The notes under the pieces: generated by a model
Told to the model about the DNA's origin: nothing
Databases searched by the model: none
Seen by the model: the letters and a program-made list of their open reading frames with translations, nothing else
Program-made: the position numbers and the translations under genes
Source: Chitinilyticum aquatile DSM 21506
Lineage (GTDB): Bacteria; Pseudomonadota; Gammaproteobacteria; Burkholderiales; Chitinibacteraceae
DNA: 64,000 nucleotides
Assembly: GCF_000430805.1 (NCBI RefSeq)
Contig: NZ_KE387260.1
Location: 124,001 to 188,000, forward strand
Direction: 5' to 3'
In this document: positions 43,612-53,310 of the stretch, piece by piece
Position numbering within the stretch: the stretch's first letter is position 1
Layout of the letters: the number at the start of each line of letters is the position of its first letter

Positions 43612-44691
43612 TCAGGCGCGTTCCACGCGCCACAGCATCCATCCTGCCAGCCCGAACAGGACCGCCGAGGGCAAAAGAGTAATCAGCATCGGTGGTAATG
43701 AATACAGGTCACCCACATGCATCACCACCCGGTTCAGGAAGTTGAAACCGACCCCCAGCAGAATACCGAGGAAAATCCGTACGCCAACATTGCTGCTGCG
43801 CCGTTGCAGCAGCGCGAATGGCAGCGCGATCAGGATCATCGAAATGCAGGCCAGCGGATAGAAAATCTTGCTCCACAGCGCCAGATCATAGCGCTGCGTG
43901 CGCTGTTTGTTCTGATCCAGGTGATCGAGATAGCGCATCAATGCCATCACCGACATGTCGTTGGGCTTGACCATCAGCACGGCCAGCATGTCGGGCGACA
44001 CTTCGGATTTCCAGACGGCACCCGGCATGGTTTTCAGCGTCGTACCGGCCTGATCGGGCAGGAACTGCGTTTCACGCACGTCAGACAGCTTCCATGTGCC
44101 GTCACCGCCATACTGTGCTGCACGCGCTTCCAGCAGACGATCCAGCGTCGTGCCACGACCAAGGTAGAGAATGCGGACATCCCGCAGCGACAGATCCGGC
44201 AGCATGGCAGCGATATTGACGATCTGCCCGCCATCCTTCACCCAGATGCCGGAGCGGAAGTTGCCGGCCAGCACCGATTTGGTCGCCTTCATGCGGTGGC
44301 GGTTGGCCTCGGCGGTGGCCGCCGGCGCCAGCACTTCGCCGATCAGTACGGTCAGCAGCGCAAAGATGAGGCCGACGAGCGCCAGCCAGCGCGCAAACTG
44401 TGCCAGCGACACACCGGCTGCACGCATCACGACGATTTCGGAATTGCCGGCCAGCGTCGAAAGCGCAAACACGGCGCCGATCAGCACCGACACCGGCAGC
44501 AGCTCGTACACGTGTGCCGGCGCTTCCAGCAGCACATACCAGGTAGCGGCGGCGAAGCTGTAGCCGCCCTTGCCGATATTGCCCAGTTCGCCAATCAGGT
44601 CGAAAAAGACGAACAGCGACAACAGCACCATCAGCGCGGCAAAAATATAGGTGGCAACCTCTCGGGTCAGATACCAGGCAAGACGCATCAT
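43612..44691 (-). CDS. lptG: LPS export permease LptG
   Basis: 359-residue inner-membrane component of the LptB2FGC transporter that extracts LPS and passes it to the periplasmic bridge. Six TM helices (three at each end: TYIFAALMVLLSLFVFFDLIGELG ... FYPLACISMILIALPFALLQ ... MLITLLPSAVLFGLAGWML) flank a periplasmic jellyroll. RRSSNVGVRIFLGILLGVGFNFLNRV is a conserved YjgP/YjgQ block. Two ATG codons (44691 and 44688) are possible. Normally lptF and lptG overlap or nearly touch; here 184 bp with inverted terminal repeats separate them. Confidence 0.95.
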   Translation of the reverse strand: MMRLAWYLTREVATYIFAALMVLLSLFVFFDLIGELGNIGKGGYSFAAATWYVLLEAPAHVYELLPVSVLIGAVFALSTLAGNSEIVVMRAAGVSLAQFARWLALVGLIFALLTVLIGEVLAPAATAEANRHRMKATKSVLAGNFRSGIWVKDGGQIVNIAAMLPDLSLRDVRILYLGRGTTLDRLLEARAAQYGGDGTWKLSDVRETQFLPDQAGTTLKTMPGAVWKSEVSPDMLAVLMVKPNDMSVMALMRYLDHLDQNKQRTQRYDLALWSKIFYPLACISMILIALPFALLQRRSSNVGVRIFLGILLGVGFNFLNRVVMHVGDLYSLPPMLITLLPSAVLFGLAGWMLWRVERA

Positions 44692-44870
44692 CCCGGGTAA
44701 TCCATCAGGGCGCGCGATGATGGGAAGGTGATGCGCGAGTGGATTGATGCACGGGCGACAAGCCCATAGCCCGGCCTACGGGCGCGAAGCACGGGCGTCA
44801 AGACGCCGCGAAGCGCCCGCCAGCACGCGCGCAGGTTCGCAGGACCGCCTAATGGATTATCCGGGATCAT
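44687..44870. mobile_element. MITE-like element between lptF and lptG
   Basis: The left end (44687-44712) contains ATCCCGGGTAATCCATCAGG and the right end (44846-44870) contains CCTAATGGATTATCCGGGAT. These are imperfect inverted terminal repeats of about 22 bp (three to four mismatches). The interior of about 135 bp is GC-rich with small palindromes (TAGCCCGGCCTACGGGC) and no gene. It lies exactly where lptF and lptG are usually adjacent. No clear target-site duplication is visible. Confidence 0.6.
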
Positions 44871-44875
44871 GTGCT

Positions 44876-45937
44876 TTATCTCCGCAGCCGTGAACGCCAC
44901 CAGTACAGCCAGACAGTAAGCCCGGCAGCCAGCAGATGCAGTGGCCACATGCCCACCCAGCCCGGAATCTTGCCGGACGCCAGCCAGGACTGGGCGATGT
45001 TCATGCAGTTGTAGTAAAGGAAAGCCAGTACGCCGGCAAACAGGATGTTCATCATGCGCCCGCCTCGCGCATTGAAAAATGCCAGCGGAATCGCTGCCAG
45101 CGCCAGAATCAGCGAGGCGATCGGCAGTGCCAGCCGCCAATGCAGTTCGGCCTGCTGCTCGGGAATCTTGCTGCCCAGCAGCGCCCGCGTCGGCTGCGCC
45201 TGGTTGGCCGGGCTGACCGCCGGACGAGCCGGGTCTTCGATGCGCACACGGCCGCTTTCCATCTGCAGCAGATCGTAATTCAGCGTCCCCGGCACGGCCT
45301 CGTAAGCATGCGCCCCCTTGAGCCATACCCAGCGGTCGCCTTGCTCGTCAAGATAAAGCCCGCCCCGCTCGGCCAGAATGAAGCTGAGCTTGTCACCACG
45401 CCGAATCTGCATGAAGACATTGTTGCCGGCCTGCGCCATGCCCGAAAAATTCTCGACGAAATACACGCGGTCAGCGCTGCCGGCCTCGCGAAAGACCCCC
45501 GGCGACAATTGCGTCATGTCCTGCTTGGCCAGCGCGGCTTCGCGGAATTCGCGGTTTTTCTGCGAGGCCCAGGGAGAAACGAAAAGCGACATGCTGCCAA
45601 TCAGCAGCACCACGGGAACGGCAAAACCGAGCACCGGACGGATGAAATCGGCAACCGAGCGGCCACAGGCAAACCAGACCACCATTTCATGGTCTTTCCA
45701 CAGCCGTGTCATGACGGCAAGGATGCTCACGAACAGCATCAGCGACAGCAGCACGGGCAGATAGCGCACGGCCGCAAAGCCCATTACCACCCAGACGGCA
45801 CTGGAGGCCAGTGCGCCGACCGCCGCCTCGCCCAGCAGGCGCACGATCTGCGTGGTCAGCACGATCAGCAGCAGGACGATGAACAGCCCCAGCGCGACCC
45901 AGACCATTTCGTTTACAAGGCGTTTGCGAAAAAGCAT
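44876..45937 (-). CDS. lptF: LPS export permease LptF
   Basis: 353-residue partner of LptG in the LPS transporter. Starts MLFRKRLVNEMVWVALGLFIVLLLIVLTTQIVRLLGEAA (TM1 with the conserved TTQ-VRLL block). A periplasmic jellyroll with VYFVENFSGMAQAGNNVFMQI follows, then three C-terminal TM helices (ALPIASLILALAAIPLAFFNARGGRMMNILFAGVLAFLYYN). The ATG at 45937 matches the family start; the longer open frame overlaps the divergent pepA promoter region. Divergent from pepA across 146 bp. Confidence 0.95.
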   Translation of the reverse strand: MLFRKRLVNEMVWVALGLFIVLLLIVLTTQIVRLLGEAAVGALASSAVWVVMGFAAVRYLPVLLSLMLFVSILAVMTRLWKDHEMVVWFACGRSVADFIRPVLGFAVPVVLLIGSMSLFVSPWASQKNREFREAALAKQDMTQLSPGVFREAGSADRVYFVENFSGMAQAGNNVFMQIRRGDKLSFILAERGGLYLDEQGDRWVWLKGAHAYEAVPGTLNYDLLQMESGRVRIEDPARPAVSPANQAQPTRALLGSKIPEQQAELHWRLALPIASLILALAAIPLAFFNARGGRMMNILFAGVLAFLYYNCMNIAQSWLASGKIPGWVGMWPLHLLAAGLTVWLYWWRSRLRR

Positions 45938-46083
45938 GCAGTCCGTTTTTGACTTTGGAAAAAGGGAGGGACGATAATCCAGCGACAGGCGCGAGCCGCA
46001 ACCGGCGCTTGCCGGCGCATCCGCTACCGGCTGGCCGGGGCCAGCCGCCATATTACTGCTTAGCATCCGATCAGGAGTTCGCC

Positions 46084-47556
46084 GTGGAATTTACCATAAA
46101 ACAGCTCAGTCCCGTGGTGGACGGTAGCGATTGCCTCATCCTGCCGGTCTGCGGCACGACCCTGCCCGCGATCACCCAGGAACTCGACACCGCCCTCGGC
46201 GGACGCCTAAGCGAACTGGTCGCCGCGGGCGACGTTGCCGCCAAGCCGGGCAGCACTGCCCTGCTGCTGCTGGCCGGTGCACTGCCTGCCAGAAAAGCCC
46301 TGCTGGTCCAGACCGGCGAAACCGAAGAGGACCTGCTGACCGCCAGCCGTGCCGCAGCCAGGGCGCTGGCCGCAGCCGATCCGGCATCCGCGACGAGTTA
46401 CCTCGCCCATGCAGCACCGAAAAAAGCGGACTTCCAAGCGCAGGCGCAGGCCTTCGTGCAGGCACTGAAAACCGAACAGTACCGCGCCGGTAACTGGAAA
46501 TCCGAAAAAGAAGCGGCCAGAAAACTCGGCCACATCCACCTCAGCCACGCCAAGAAGAGCGAAGGCGCCGCCATCGAGCAGGGACTGGCGGCCGGGCTGG
46601 CCCTGGGCCACGGCATCAATCTCACCCGCGAACTGGGCGACACCCCCGGCAATATCTGCACCCCGTCCTATCTGGCGGACACGGCCCGCGAGCTGGCCAG
46701 GGAGCTGCGTTTTGACTGCGAAGTGCTGGAGCAGGCCGAGCTGGAAAAACTCGGCATGGGGTCCTTCCTTGGTGTAGCCAAAGGCTCCAGCGAAGCACCC
46801 AAGCTGATCGTGCTGAACTACAAGGGCGGCAAGAAATCGCACAAGCCAGTGGCTCTCGTGGGCAAGGGCATCACCTTCGATTCCGGCGGCATTTCGCTCA
46901 AACCGGGCGAAGCCATGGATGAAATGAAGTACGACATGTGCGGTGCCGCCACCGTGCTGGGCGTCTTCCGTGCAGTCGCCGAGCTGGGCCTGCCGGTTAA
47001 TCTGGTCGGCGTGATTGCCGCCTGCGAAAACATGCCGGCCGGCAACGCCAGCAAACCCGGCGACGTGGTCACCAGCATGTCCGGCCAGACCATCGAAATC
47101 CTCAATACCGATGCCGAAGGCCGCCTCATCCTCTGCGACGCGCTGACCTTTGTCGGCAAGTACAAGCCGGAAGTCGTCATCGACATCGCCACGCTCACCG
47201 GCGCCTGCGTCATCGCGCTGGGCAGTGTGGCAAGCGGCCTCTTTGCCAACGACGACGCACTTGCGGACGAACTGCTTGCCGCAGCAAAGGCAGCGGACGA
47301 CAAGGCCTGGCGCATGCCGCTGTGGGATGACTACCAGGAACAGCTGAAATCCAATTTCGCGGACATGGCCAATATCGGCGGCCGCCCGGCCGGCTCGATC
47401 ACCGCCGCCTGCTTCCTGTCGCGTTTCGCGAAAGACTACCGCTGGGCGCATCTGGACATTGCCGGCACGGCATGGAAATCCGGCGCGGCCAAGGGCGCCA
47501 CCGGCCGGCCGGTGCCGCTGCTGGTCAGCTACCTGCGTCAGTACGGCAGCAAGTAA
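46084..47556 (+). CDS. pepA: Leucyl aminopeptidase (cytosol aminopeptidase, M17)
   Basis: 490-residue two-metal peptidase that removes N-terminal residues, a hexamer in the family. Metal and catalytic blocks: VGKGITFDSGGISLKPGEAMDEMKYDMCG (Lys/Asp), ENMPAGNASKPGDV and the M17 signature NTDAEGRL at 341-348. The start is GTG at 46084 (VEFTIKQLSPV) with AGGAG upstream. In Xer recombination systems PepA also binds DNA; that role cannot be judged here. Divergent from lptF, as in many beta- and gammaproteobacteria. Confidence 0.96.
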   Translation: MEFTIKQLSPVVDGSDCLILPVCGTTLPAITQELDTALGGRLSELVAAGDVAAKPGSTALLLLAGALPARKALLVQTGETEEDLLTASRAAARALAAADPASATSYLAHAAPKKADFQAQAQAFVQALKTEQYRAGNWKSEKEAARKLGHIHLSHAKKSEGAAIEQGLAAGLALGHGINLTRELGDTPGNICTPSYLADTARELARELRFDCEVLEQAELEKLGMGSFLGVAKGSSEAPKLIVLNYKGGKKSHKPVALVGKGITFDSGGISLKPGEAMDEMKYDMCGAATVLGVFRAVAELGLPVNLVGVIAACENMPAGNASKPGDVVTSMSGQTIEILNTDAEGRLILCDALTFVGKYKPEVVIDIATLTGACVIALGSVASGLFANDDALADELLAAAKAADDKAWRMPLWDDYQEQLKSNFADMANIGGRPAGSITAACFLSRFAKDYRWAHLDIAGTAWKSGAAKGATGRPVPLLVSYLRQYGSK

Positions 47557-47700
47557 GCGCACTGCGGGGCCGCCCACCGCCTGTACGGCTTCGCCAGGCA
47601 GCCAGCCGGAACCCGCAGCGCCCCATTTTGCCGTTACACTGGCACAACCGCCCGGCACGCCGGGTGGTGCCCCCGATCAATCCGCCGCAACCAGGTAAGC

Positions 47701-48141
47701 ATGACGACGGTCGACCTGAGCTTTTACTTCAACGTCCGCAGCCGCGAGACGGCCCTGTGCCAGCTCGTCGGCAAGGCGCTGGCGCAGAATCTGCGCATCA
47801 GCGTGCTGGCCGCCAGCCAGCACGACGCGCACGAGCTCGACCGTCTGCTCTGGAGCGTTCCCCAGACCGGTTTCCTGCCGCACTGTGCGGCCGACGATCC
47901 GCGCGCGGCTGATACTCCCGTCATCGTCGACCACCGCGCGGCACTGCTGCCGGCCAATCCGGTGGTCTTCAACTGGAGCGGCGCAGCCATCACGCCGCCG
48001 GCAGGGTGCGAGCGCCTGATCGAAATCGTCGACCGTGATGATGACGAGCGCATCCGCGCACGGGCGCGCTGGATGGATTACAAGAGCGCCGGACTCACCC
48101 CGCGCGCCATCGACCTGCAGGAGCCATCGCACCGTGGCTGA
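47701..48141 (+). CDS. holC: DNA polymerase III chi subunit
   Basis: 146 residues. Chi links the clamp loader to SSB at the replication fork. The family pattern is visible: VDLSFYFNVRSRETALCQLVGKAL, ISVLAASQHDAHELDRLLWSVPQTGFLPH, PVIVDHRAALLPANPVVFNWSG and ERLIEIVDRDDDERIRARARWMDYKSAGLTPRAIDL. The gene order pepA-holC-(acidic protein)-valS is the usual proteobacterial one. It overlaps the next GTG by 8 bp. Confidence 0.94.
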   Translation: MTTVDLSFYFNVRSRETALCQLVGKALAQNLRISVLAASQHDAHELDRLLWSVPQTGFLPHCAADDPRAADTPVIVDHRAALLPANPVVFNWSGAAITPPAGCERLIEIVDRDDDERIRARARWMDYKSAGLTPRAIDLQEPSHRG

Positions 48142-49615
48142 GCAAAAAGACGACAGCATCAACCCGCTTTTCAACAAGATGAACGCCCTGATGGCGCGTC
48201 ATCGCGGCGGCAGTGCGAAACAGGAGGACGACATCCCCGTCCTCACACAGGAAACCATCGCCCCGGAAATCCCGGTGCTGCAGGACGAAGTGCCGCTGCC
48301 GGTGCTGACTCTGGATAGCCGCGGCCCCGACAGCGGCCTGATGTTCGACCCGCTTGAAACCATCCCGCCACAGCCCGCTGCCAGCAGGCCAGCACCAGCC
48401 GCCCAACCGGCACTGCCGCCGGGCGGGCTGATGTTCGACCCGGAGGAATTCCTGCGCCCGCCTCCGCCACCGGTGCTGGACGCCGACGAGGCCGAAGCGG
48501 CCGAGCCGGCAGCCGAGAACAGCCCAGCTCCCGTACCGCCAGCCACCGGTGCCGCGCTGTTCATGGACCTGCCGCTGCTTGATCTGGATGCACTGAGCAG
48601 CCCCGTCGTGACAACTCCTGTCGCGCAGGAACCACCAGCCATCGAAGAGCCGCACGACATCACGCTGGCCTTCGACCTTGAGCTGATGTCCCAGCCCGAG
48701 CCGGTCGCAACAGCACCAGCCAGCGATGAGCTCGCCATTGACTCATGGGGTATTCCACTAGAGCCCAACAAAAACGAAAGCTTTAGCAACATACCCGAAG
48801 AAGTAATCAGCATTGACGCCTTCCCGCCCGGTGCAGGCCGCGCAGCGGTGGCCGAAGAAGACATCACGCCGCCGCCCGCACCGCTGATCGAGGCCATCCC
48901 CGAAGCGGCTCCGCCCGTCACGCCAGCCTTCCCCGATCTGCCGCACGAGCATGAAGTGCTGGACGAAGGCTACTGGTCGCTCGGCACACCGGACCTGCAG
49001 GACGAACCCGCCATCGACCTTGCCACGCCGGCGGATGCAACATCCGGCAGCGGTTTTCCCGCCATGCATGCGCCGGCCGCCACCGCCGCCGCAGCCAGCC
49101 AGCTCGACCCGGCCTACTGGGCGCTGAATACGCCGGCGGAAACGCCACCGGCTGACGACGCCATGCTGGAACTGGCCGCCCAGCGGATCACGCCACCGCC
49201 GCACGCTCCGAGGGAGGCCGACCTGCCGGCCATGCTGATCTGGGAAGACCCGGAAAGCGGCGACATCCTGAGCATCGAGCCCGGCCCGGAAGAGGAAGAT
49301 TTGCAGGCGCTGTTCGGCGAACCGCATCTGGATGACATGCCACCGCCAGCACCAAACGAGCCGGTGCGCCTCAGCGACGCCGACGTGCAGGACATTTCCG
49401 CCATGGTCGGCGCGCACCTCGCCGTCGAAATCACGGCCGAGGTCGAGCAGCTCACGCGCCAGCACTTCGCCAAGCTGATGAGCTCGCTCTATGGCGACAC
49501 GCTGCGCCAGCTTACCGACGCAGTCTGCAACGAGCTGGAAGCCAAAATCGGCGAGCGCATCGTCGCGCTGGTGCAGGGCGAACTGAAGGATCGCGGCCTG
49601 CTCGGCGAAGAATAA
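48134..49615 (+). CDS. Acidic, proline-rich, largely disordered protein (unrecognised)
   Basis: 493 residues starting at a GTG (48134) that overlaps the holC stop. The N-terminus (INPLFNKMNALMARHRGG) is basic and helical. Residues about 30-400 are rich in Pro, Ala, Glu and Asp with repeated short motifs: GLMFDP occurs twice (SGLMFDPLET, GGLMFDPEEF), and GYWSLGTP / AYWALNTP are a pair. A predicted helical C-terminal domain of about 80 residues follows (LSDADVQDISAMVGAHLAVEITAEVEQL...ELKDRGLLGEE). A family P palindrome is embedded in frame near residue 210. Repeats of linear motifs suggest binding of a partner, perhaps in replication given holC. Function unknown. Confidence 0.8.
   Translation: MAEQKDDSINPLFNKMNALMARHRGGSAKQEDDIPVLTQETIAPEIPVLQDEVPLPVLTLDSRGPDSGLMFDPLETIPPQPAASRPAPAAQPALPPGGLMFDPEEFLRPPPPPVLDADEAEAAEPAAENSPAPVPPATGAALFMDLPLLDLDALSSPVVTTPVAQEPPAIEEPHDITLAFDLELMSQPEPVATAPASDELAIDSWGIPLEPNKNESFSNIPEEVISIDAFPPGAGRAAVAEEDITPPPAPLIEAIPEAAPPVTPAFPDLPHEHEVLDEGYWSLGTPDLQDEPAIDLATPADATSGSGFPAMHAPAATAAAASQLDPAYWALNTPAETPPADDAMLELAAQRITPPPHAPREADLPAMLIWEDPESGDILSIEPGPEEEDLQALFGEPHLDDMPPPAPNEPVRLSDADVQDISAMVGAHLAVEITAEVEQLTRQHFAKLMSSLYGDTLRQLTDAVCNELEAKIGERIVALVQGELKDRGLLGEE
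48747..48796 (+). repeat. Family P palindrome, copy 11 (inside the acidic protein gene)
   Basis: GGGGTATTCCACTAGAGCCC on the left and AGCTTTAGCAACATACCC on the right keep both outer arms of the family. The stretch encodes WGIPLEPNKNESFSNIPE, the only Asn/Lys/Ser-rich segment of a Pro/Ala/Glu protein, and is distinctly AT-richer than the rest of the gene. Confidence 0.6.
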
Positions 49616-49677
49616 AATCGAAGAATTGCATGGATTCGGCCCTGCAAGCGCCGGCCAGGCAGGTCGTGATTTGCCAC

Positions 49678-49723
49678 GTATATCCACGCAACCTTTTCCT
49701 TGAAAGGGCTGCAGGCGCATACA
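49678..49723 (+). repeat. Family P palindrome, copy 12 (before valS)
   Basis: GTATATCCACGCAACCTTTTCC on the left, TGAAAGGGCTGCAGGCGCATAC on the right; inner stem CCTTTTCCTTGAAAGG. It lies in the 203 bp between the acidic protein gene and valS. Confidence 0.65.
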
Positions 49724-49818
49724 CAACCATGTATCAATAACTCGCGCCTGATCGCTCCGGCTGCCAGCCTCACACGCTATAATCTGCGGTTATTTTGCCA
49801 TTTCCGCGACTTGAGCCC

Positions 49819-52638
49819 ATGAGCACAGCCCTCGACAACCTCGCCAAATCCTTCGAACCTGCCGACATCGAGCGCAACTGGTACCCGCGCTGGGAAGGCG
49901 CGAACTACTTCTCGCCCAGCATGGACATGGATGCACCGTCCTTCTGCATCCAGCTGCCGCCGCCGAACGTCACCGGCACGCTGCACATGGGCCATGCCTT
50001 CAACCAGACCATCATGGACGGCCTGACACGCTATCACCGCATGAAGGGCGACAACACGCTGTGGCTGCCGGGCACCGACCACGCCGGCATCGCCACGCAG
50101 ATCGTCGTCGAGCGCCAGCTGGCCGCCGCCGGCCAGGAGCGCCACAGCATGGGTCGCCCGGCCTTCCTGGAAAAGGTCTGGGAATGGAAGAAGGAATCGG
50201 GCGACACCATCACCCGCCAGATGCGCCGCATGGGTGCCTCGGTGGACTGGCGCCGTGAATACTTCACCATGGACGACAAGATGTCCAAGGCGGTGGTCGA
50301 AGCCTTCGTGCGCCTGTACAACGACGGGCTGATCTACCGCGGCAAGCGCCTGTCGAACTGGGATGCCAAGCTCGGCACCGCCATCTCCGACCTCGAAGTG
50401 ATCTCCGAGGAAGAAAACGGCAGCATGTGGCACATCAAGTACCCCGTGGTCGGTTCGGACGAATTCATTACTGTGGCCACCACCCGTCCGGAAACGCTGC
50501 TGGGTGACGTGGCCGTCGCCATCGCGCCGGACGACGAGCGTTATCAGCATCTGCTGGGCAAGCAAGTCGAATTGCCGCTGACCGGCCGCCAGATTCCGGT
50601 GATTGCCGATGAATACGTCGACAAGGAATTCGGCACCGGCTTTGTGAAGATCACCCCGGCGCACGACTTCAACGACTATCAGGTCGGCAAGCGTCACGAT
50701 ACCAAACTGATCAACGTGATGAGCCTGCAGGCGACCATCCTCGCCAACGCGCAGGTGTTCAGCTTCGACGGTACCCAGCACGACGGTTTCGCGCTGCCGG
50801 CGGCCTACGCCGGCCTCACCACCGCGCAGGCACGCAAGGCGATGCTGGCCGATCTGGAAGCACAGGGCCTGCTGCTCGACACCAAGCCGCACAAACTGAT
50901 GGTGCCGCGCGGCGACCGCACCGGCACGGTGATCGAGCCGCTGCTCACCGACCAGTGGTTTGTGGCGATGACCAAGCCGACCAAGGACGGCCGCAGCATT
51001 ACCGACAAGGCGCTCGACGTGGTGAAGAACGGCCAGGTCGAGTTTGTTCCGGGTGACTGGGTGAACACCTACTACGCCTGGCTGAACAACATCCAGGACT
51101 GGTGTATCAGCCGCCAGCTGTGGTGGGGCCACCAGATTCCGGCGTGGTACGACGAAGACGGCAAGGTCTATGTGGGCCGCGACGAAGCCGAAGCGCAGGC
51201 ACAAGCGCCGGGCAAAACGCTGCGCCGCGAAGACGACGTGCTCGACACCTGGTTCTCTTCCGCACTGGTGCCGTTCTCCAGTCTTGGCTGGCCGGAACAG
51301 ACGCCGGACCTGAAAGCCTTCCTGCCGTCCTCGGTACTGGTTACCGGCTACGACATCATCTTCTTCTGGGTTGCCCGGATGATCATGATGACCACGCACT
51401 TCTGCGACACCGTGCCGTTCAAGCACGTGTACGTGCACGGCCTGGTGCGCGATGCGGAAGGCAACAAGATGTCCAAATCCGAGGGCAACGTACTCGACCC
51501 GGTCGACCTGATCGACGGCATCGAGCTCGCCCCGCTGCTGGAAAAGCGCACCACCGGCCTGCGCCGCCCGGAAAAGGCACCGCAAGTCGCCAAGAAGACC
51601 GAGAAGGAATTCCCCAACGGTATTCCTGCTTATGGTGTTGACGCGCTGCGCTTCACCTTCGCTTCGCTGGCCTCGCTGGGCCGCTCGATCAACTTCGACG
51701 GCAAGCGCTGCGAGGGCTATCGCAACTTCTGCAACAAGATCTGGAACGCCACGCGCTTCGTGCTGATGAATGTCGAAGGCAAGGACTGCGGTCTGGAAGC
51801 TGGCGCCGAGCTCGATTACAGCTTTGCCGACAAGTGGATTATCGGCCGCCTGCAACAGGCCGAAGCCGACATCACCCACGCGCTGGACACCTTCCGCTTC
51901 GACCTCGCCGCGCAGCAGATCTACGAATTCGTCTGGAACGAGTACTGTGACTGGTACATCGAGCTGGCCAAGGTCAGCACGCAGACCGGCAGCGAAGCAC
52001 AGCAGCGCGCCACCCGCCGCACGCTGATCCGCGTACTGGAAACCATCCTGCGTCTGACTCACCCGATCATGCCCTTCATTACCGAAGAGCTGTGGCAAAC
52101 CGTCGCGCCGCTGGCCGGCAAGAAGGACACCGACTCGCTGATGCTCGCGCAGTGGCCGGTGGCGGATCTCTCGAAGGTCGACGCGGATGCCAACGCCACG
52201 GTGGACACGCTGAAGTCGCTGGCCTTTGCCGCACGTAACCTGCGTGGCGAAATGGGCCTGTCGCCCGCCGTGAAAGCGCCGCTGTATCTGGAAGGTGACG
52301 AGACGCTTTCGCAGTTCGTGGCGTACCTGAAGCCACTGGCCAAGCTGTCCGAAGTGCACATCGTCGCCAGGCTGCCGGAAGACGACGCACCGGTCGCCGT
52401 CGCCGGGACCACGCGCATGATGCTGGTGGTCGAAGTCGACAAGGCCGCCGAGACGGCGCGTGTCACCAAGGAAATCGGCAAGACGACCGACGCCCGCGAC
52501 AAGCTGCTCGCCAAGCTGGAAAAGCCCGGCTACACCGACAAAGCCCCCGCGCACCTGGTCGAAAAAGACCGCGCGCAGCTGGCGGAGTTGAATGAGAAGC
52601 TGGCGAAGCTGGCTGCGCAGCTGGAAAAGCTGAAGTAA
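49819..52638 (+). CDS. valS: Valine--tRNA ligase
   Basis: 939-residue class I synthetase that charges tRNA-Val and edits threonyl-tRNA. The HIGH box is LHMGH (55-59), with [15 protein letters not shown] around it. The editing domain includes [15 protein letters not shown] and DxxKIT-type [25 protein letters not shown] lies at 550-554 ([10 protein letters not shown]). A C-terminal coiled coil ([25 protein letters not shown]) is the tRNA-binding arm. The ATG at 49819 begins [14 protein letters not shown]. An intrinsic terminator follows closely. Confidence 0.98.
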   Translation: MSTALDNLAKSFEPADIERNWYPRWEGANYFSPSMDMDAPSFCIQLPPPNVTGTLHMGHAFNQTIMDGLTRYHRMKGDNTLWLPGTDHAGIATQIVVERQLAAAGQERHSMGRPAFLEKVWEWKKESGDTITRQMRRMGASVDWRREYFTMDDKMSKAVVEAFVRLYNDGLIYRGKRLSNWDAKLGTAISDLEVISEEENGSMWHIKYPVVGSDEFITVATTRPETLLGDVAVAIAPDDERYQHLLGKQVELPLTGRQIPVIADEYVDKEFGTGFVKITPAHDFNDYQVGKRHDTKLINVMSLQATILANAQVFSFDGTQHDGFALPAAYAGLTTAQARKAMLADLEAQGLLLDTKPHKLMVPRGDRTGTVIEPLLTDQWFVAMTKPTKDGRSITDKALDVVKNGQVEFVPGDWVNTYYAWLNNIQDWCISRQLWWGHQIPAWYDEDGKVYVGRDEAEAQAQAPGKTLRREDDVLDTWFSSALVPFSSLGWPEQTPDLKAFLPSSVLVTGYDIIFFWVARMIMMTTHFCDTVPFKHVYVHGLVRDAEGNKMSKSEGNVLDPVDLIDGIELAPLLEKRTTGLRRPEKAPQVAKKTEKEFPNGIPAYGVDALRFTFASLASLGRSINFDGKRCEGYRNFCNKIWNATRFVLMNVEGKDCGLEAGAELDYSFADKWIIGRLQQAEADITHALDTFRFDLAAQQIYEFVWNEYCDWYIELAKVSTQTGSEAQQRATRRTLIRVLETILRLTHPIMPFITEELWQTVAPLAGKKDTDSLMLAQWPVADLSKVDADANATVDTLKSLAFAARNLRGEMGLSPAVKAPLYLEGDETLSQFVAYLKPLAKLSEVHIVARLPEDDAPVAVAGTTRMMLVVEVDKAAETARVTKEIGKTTDARDKLLAKLEKPGYTDKAPAHLVEKDRAQLAELNEKLAKLAAQLEKLK

Positions 52639-52649
52639 CCGATTAAAAG

Positions 52650-52670
52650 AGCCGCAACAGCGGCTTTTTT
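52650..52670 (+). terminator. Intrinsic terminator of valS
   Basis: AGCCGC-AACA-GCGGCT followed by six T residues, 12 bases after the valS stop. A textbook rho-independent terminator. Confidence 0.9.
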
Positions 52671-52727
52671 AGTAGTATTAGAGAGTGAATTACTCCTGTA
52701 TGTAAACTTGTGCACTAGGAGGTGTTT

Positions 52728-53222
52728 ATGCCGATTCCATTGTTACTTATCGCACAAGCACTTGCTGCCGGAGGAACAATCGTTCCTCATGCTGCGGGGG
52801 GAATGATCGTAACTTCAAGCAGCGGATATGTAGCTGGTACTTACTTAAGCACTAGTGCTATTAGTACTTTGCTTGGTTTGGGCGGCACAGCTTTGGGCGC
52901 AGGAGCCACTCTCATTTCTGGTGCTGCATCAGCCATAATTGGCGGACCTGGAATTTTCGGTACCACAATTGGTGCATCAGGAATTACAGGGATGCTAATG
53001 TCTGCCGGCATCATCTCATCAACCCCTGTCTGGGTACCGGTGCTGGCAATTGGGGGTGGCATAACATCCCTAGGTGCGGGTGTTTTTCTTTATCGATTAC
53101 GGAAAAAAGCAGCCTCAACCCCTAAAGGGGAAGAAGCTCATTTTTCGGAGTTAGAAGCGAAATTCATTGAAAAACTCGTACAATTTCTTGCCAAAAACAA
53201 ACCTGGCGATGCAACTCTATAA
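52728..53222 (+). CDS. Glycine-zipper membrane protein (unrecognised, AT-richer)
   Basis: 164 residues from ATG 52728 with a strong AGGAGG site. Residues 1-125 are nearly all Gly, Ala, Ser, Ile and Leu with GxxxG and GxxxA spacing (LGLGGTALGAGATLISGAASAIIGGPGIFG, ITGMLMSAGI, LAIGGGITSLGAGVFLYRL), giving three or four TM helices that could pack or oligomerise. The C-terminal 40 residues are charged (KKAASTPKGEEAHFSELEAKFIEKLVQFLAK). Codon use is AT-richer than in all neighbours, and a repeat cluster follows at once, both pointing to acquisition. Similar glycine-zipper proteins include holin-like and pore-forming proteins, but no family can be assigned. Confidence 0.7.
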   Translation: MPIPLLLIAQALAAGGTIVPHAAGGMIVTSSSGYVAGTYLSTSAISTLLGLGGTALGAGATLISGAASAIIGGPGIFGTTIGASGITGMLMSAGIISSTPVWVPVLAIGGGITSLGAGVFLYRLRKKAASTPKGEEAHFSELEAKFIEKLVQFLAKNKPGDATL

Positions 53223-53310
53223 CTGACCATACAAGCGCCGTAGGGCGCAATTGCCGCAGGCATTGCGCCGAATGAGTCAAATCAAACAATATTTTCATTC
53301 TGAAAGCTGC

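Noticed and set aside
49777-52554. 925-codon open frame on the minus strand opposite valS
   Set aside because: It has shadow composition (His, Gln, Arg rich), no family motif and covers a complete, well-recognised valS. Similar long antisense frames opposite glyS, the mreB-mreC region and mrdA were rejected for the same reason.
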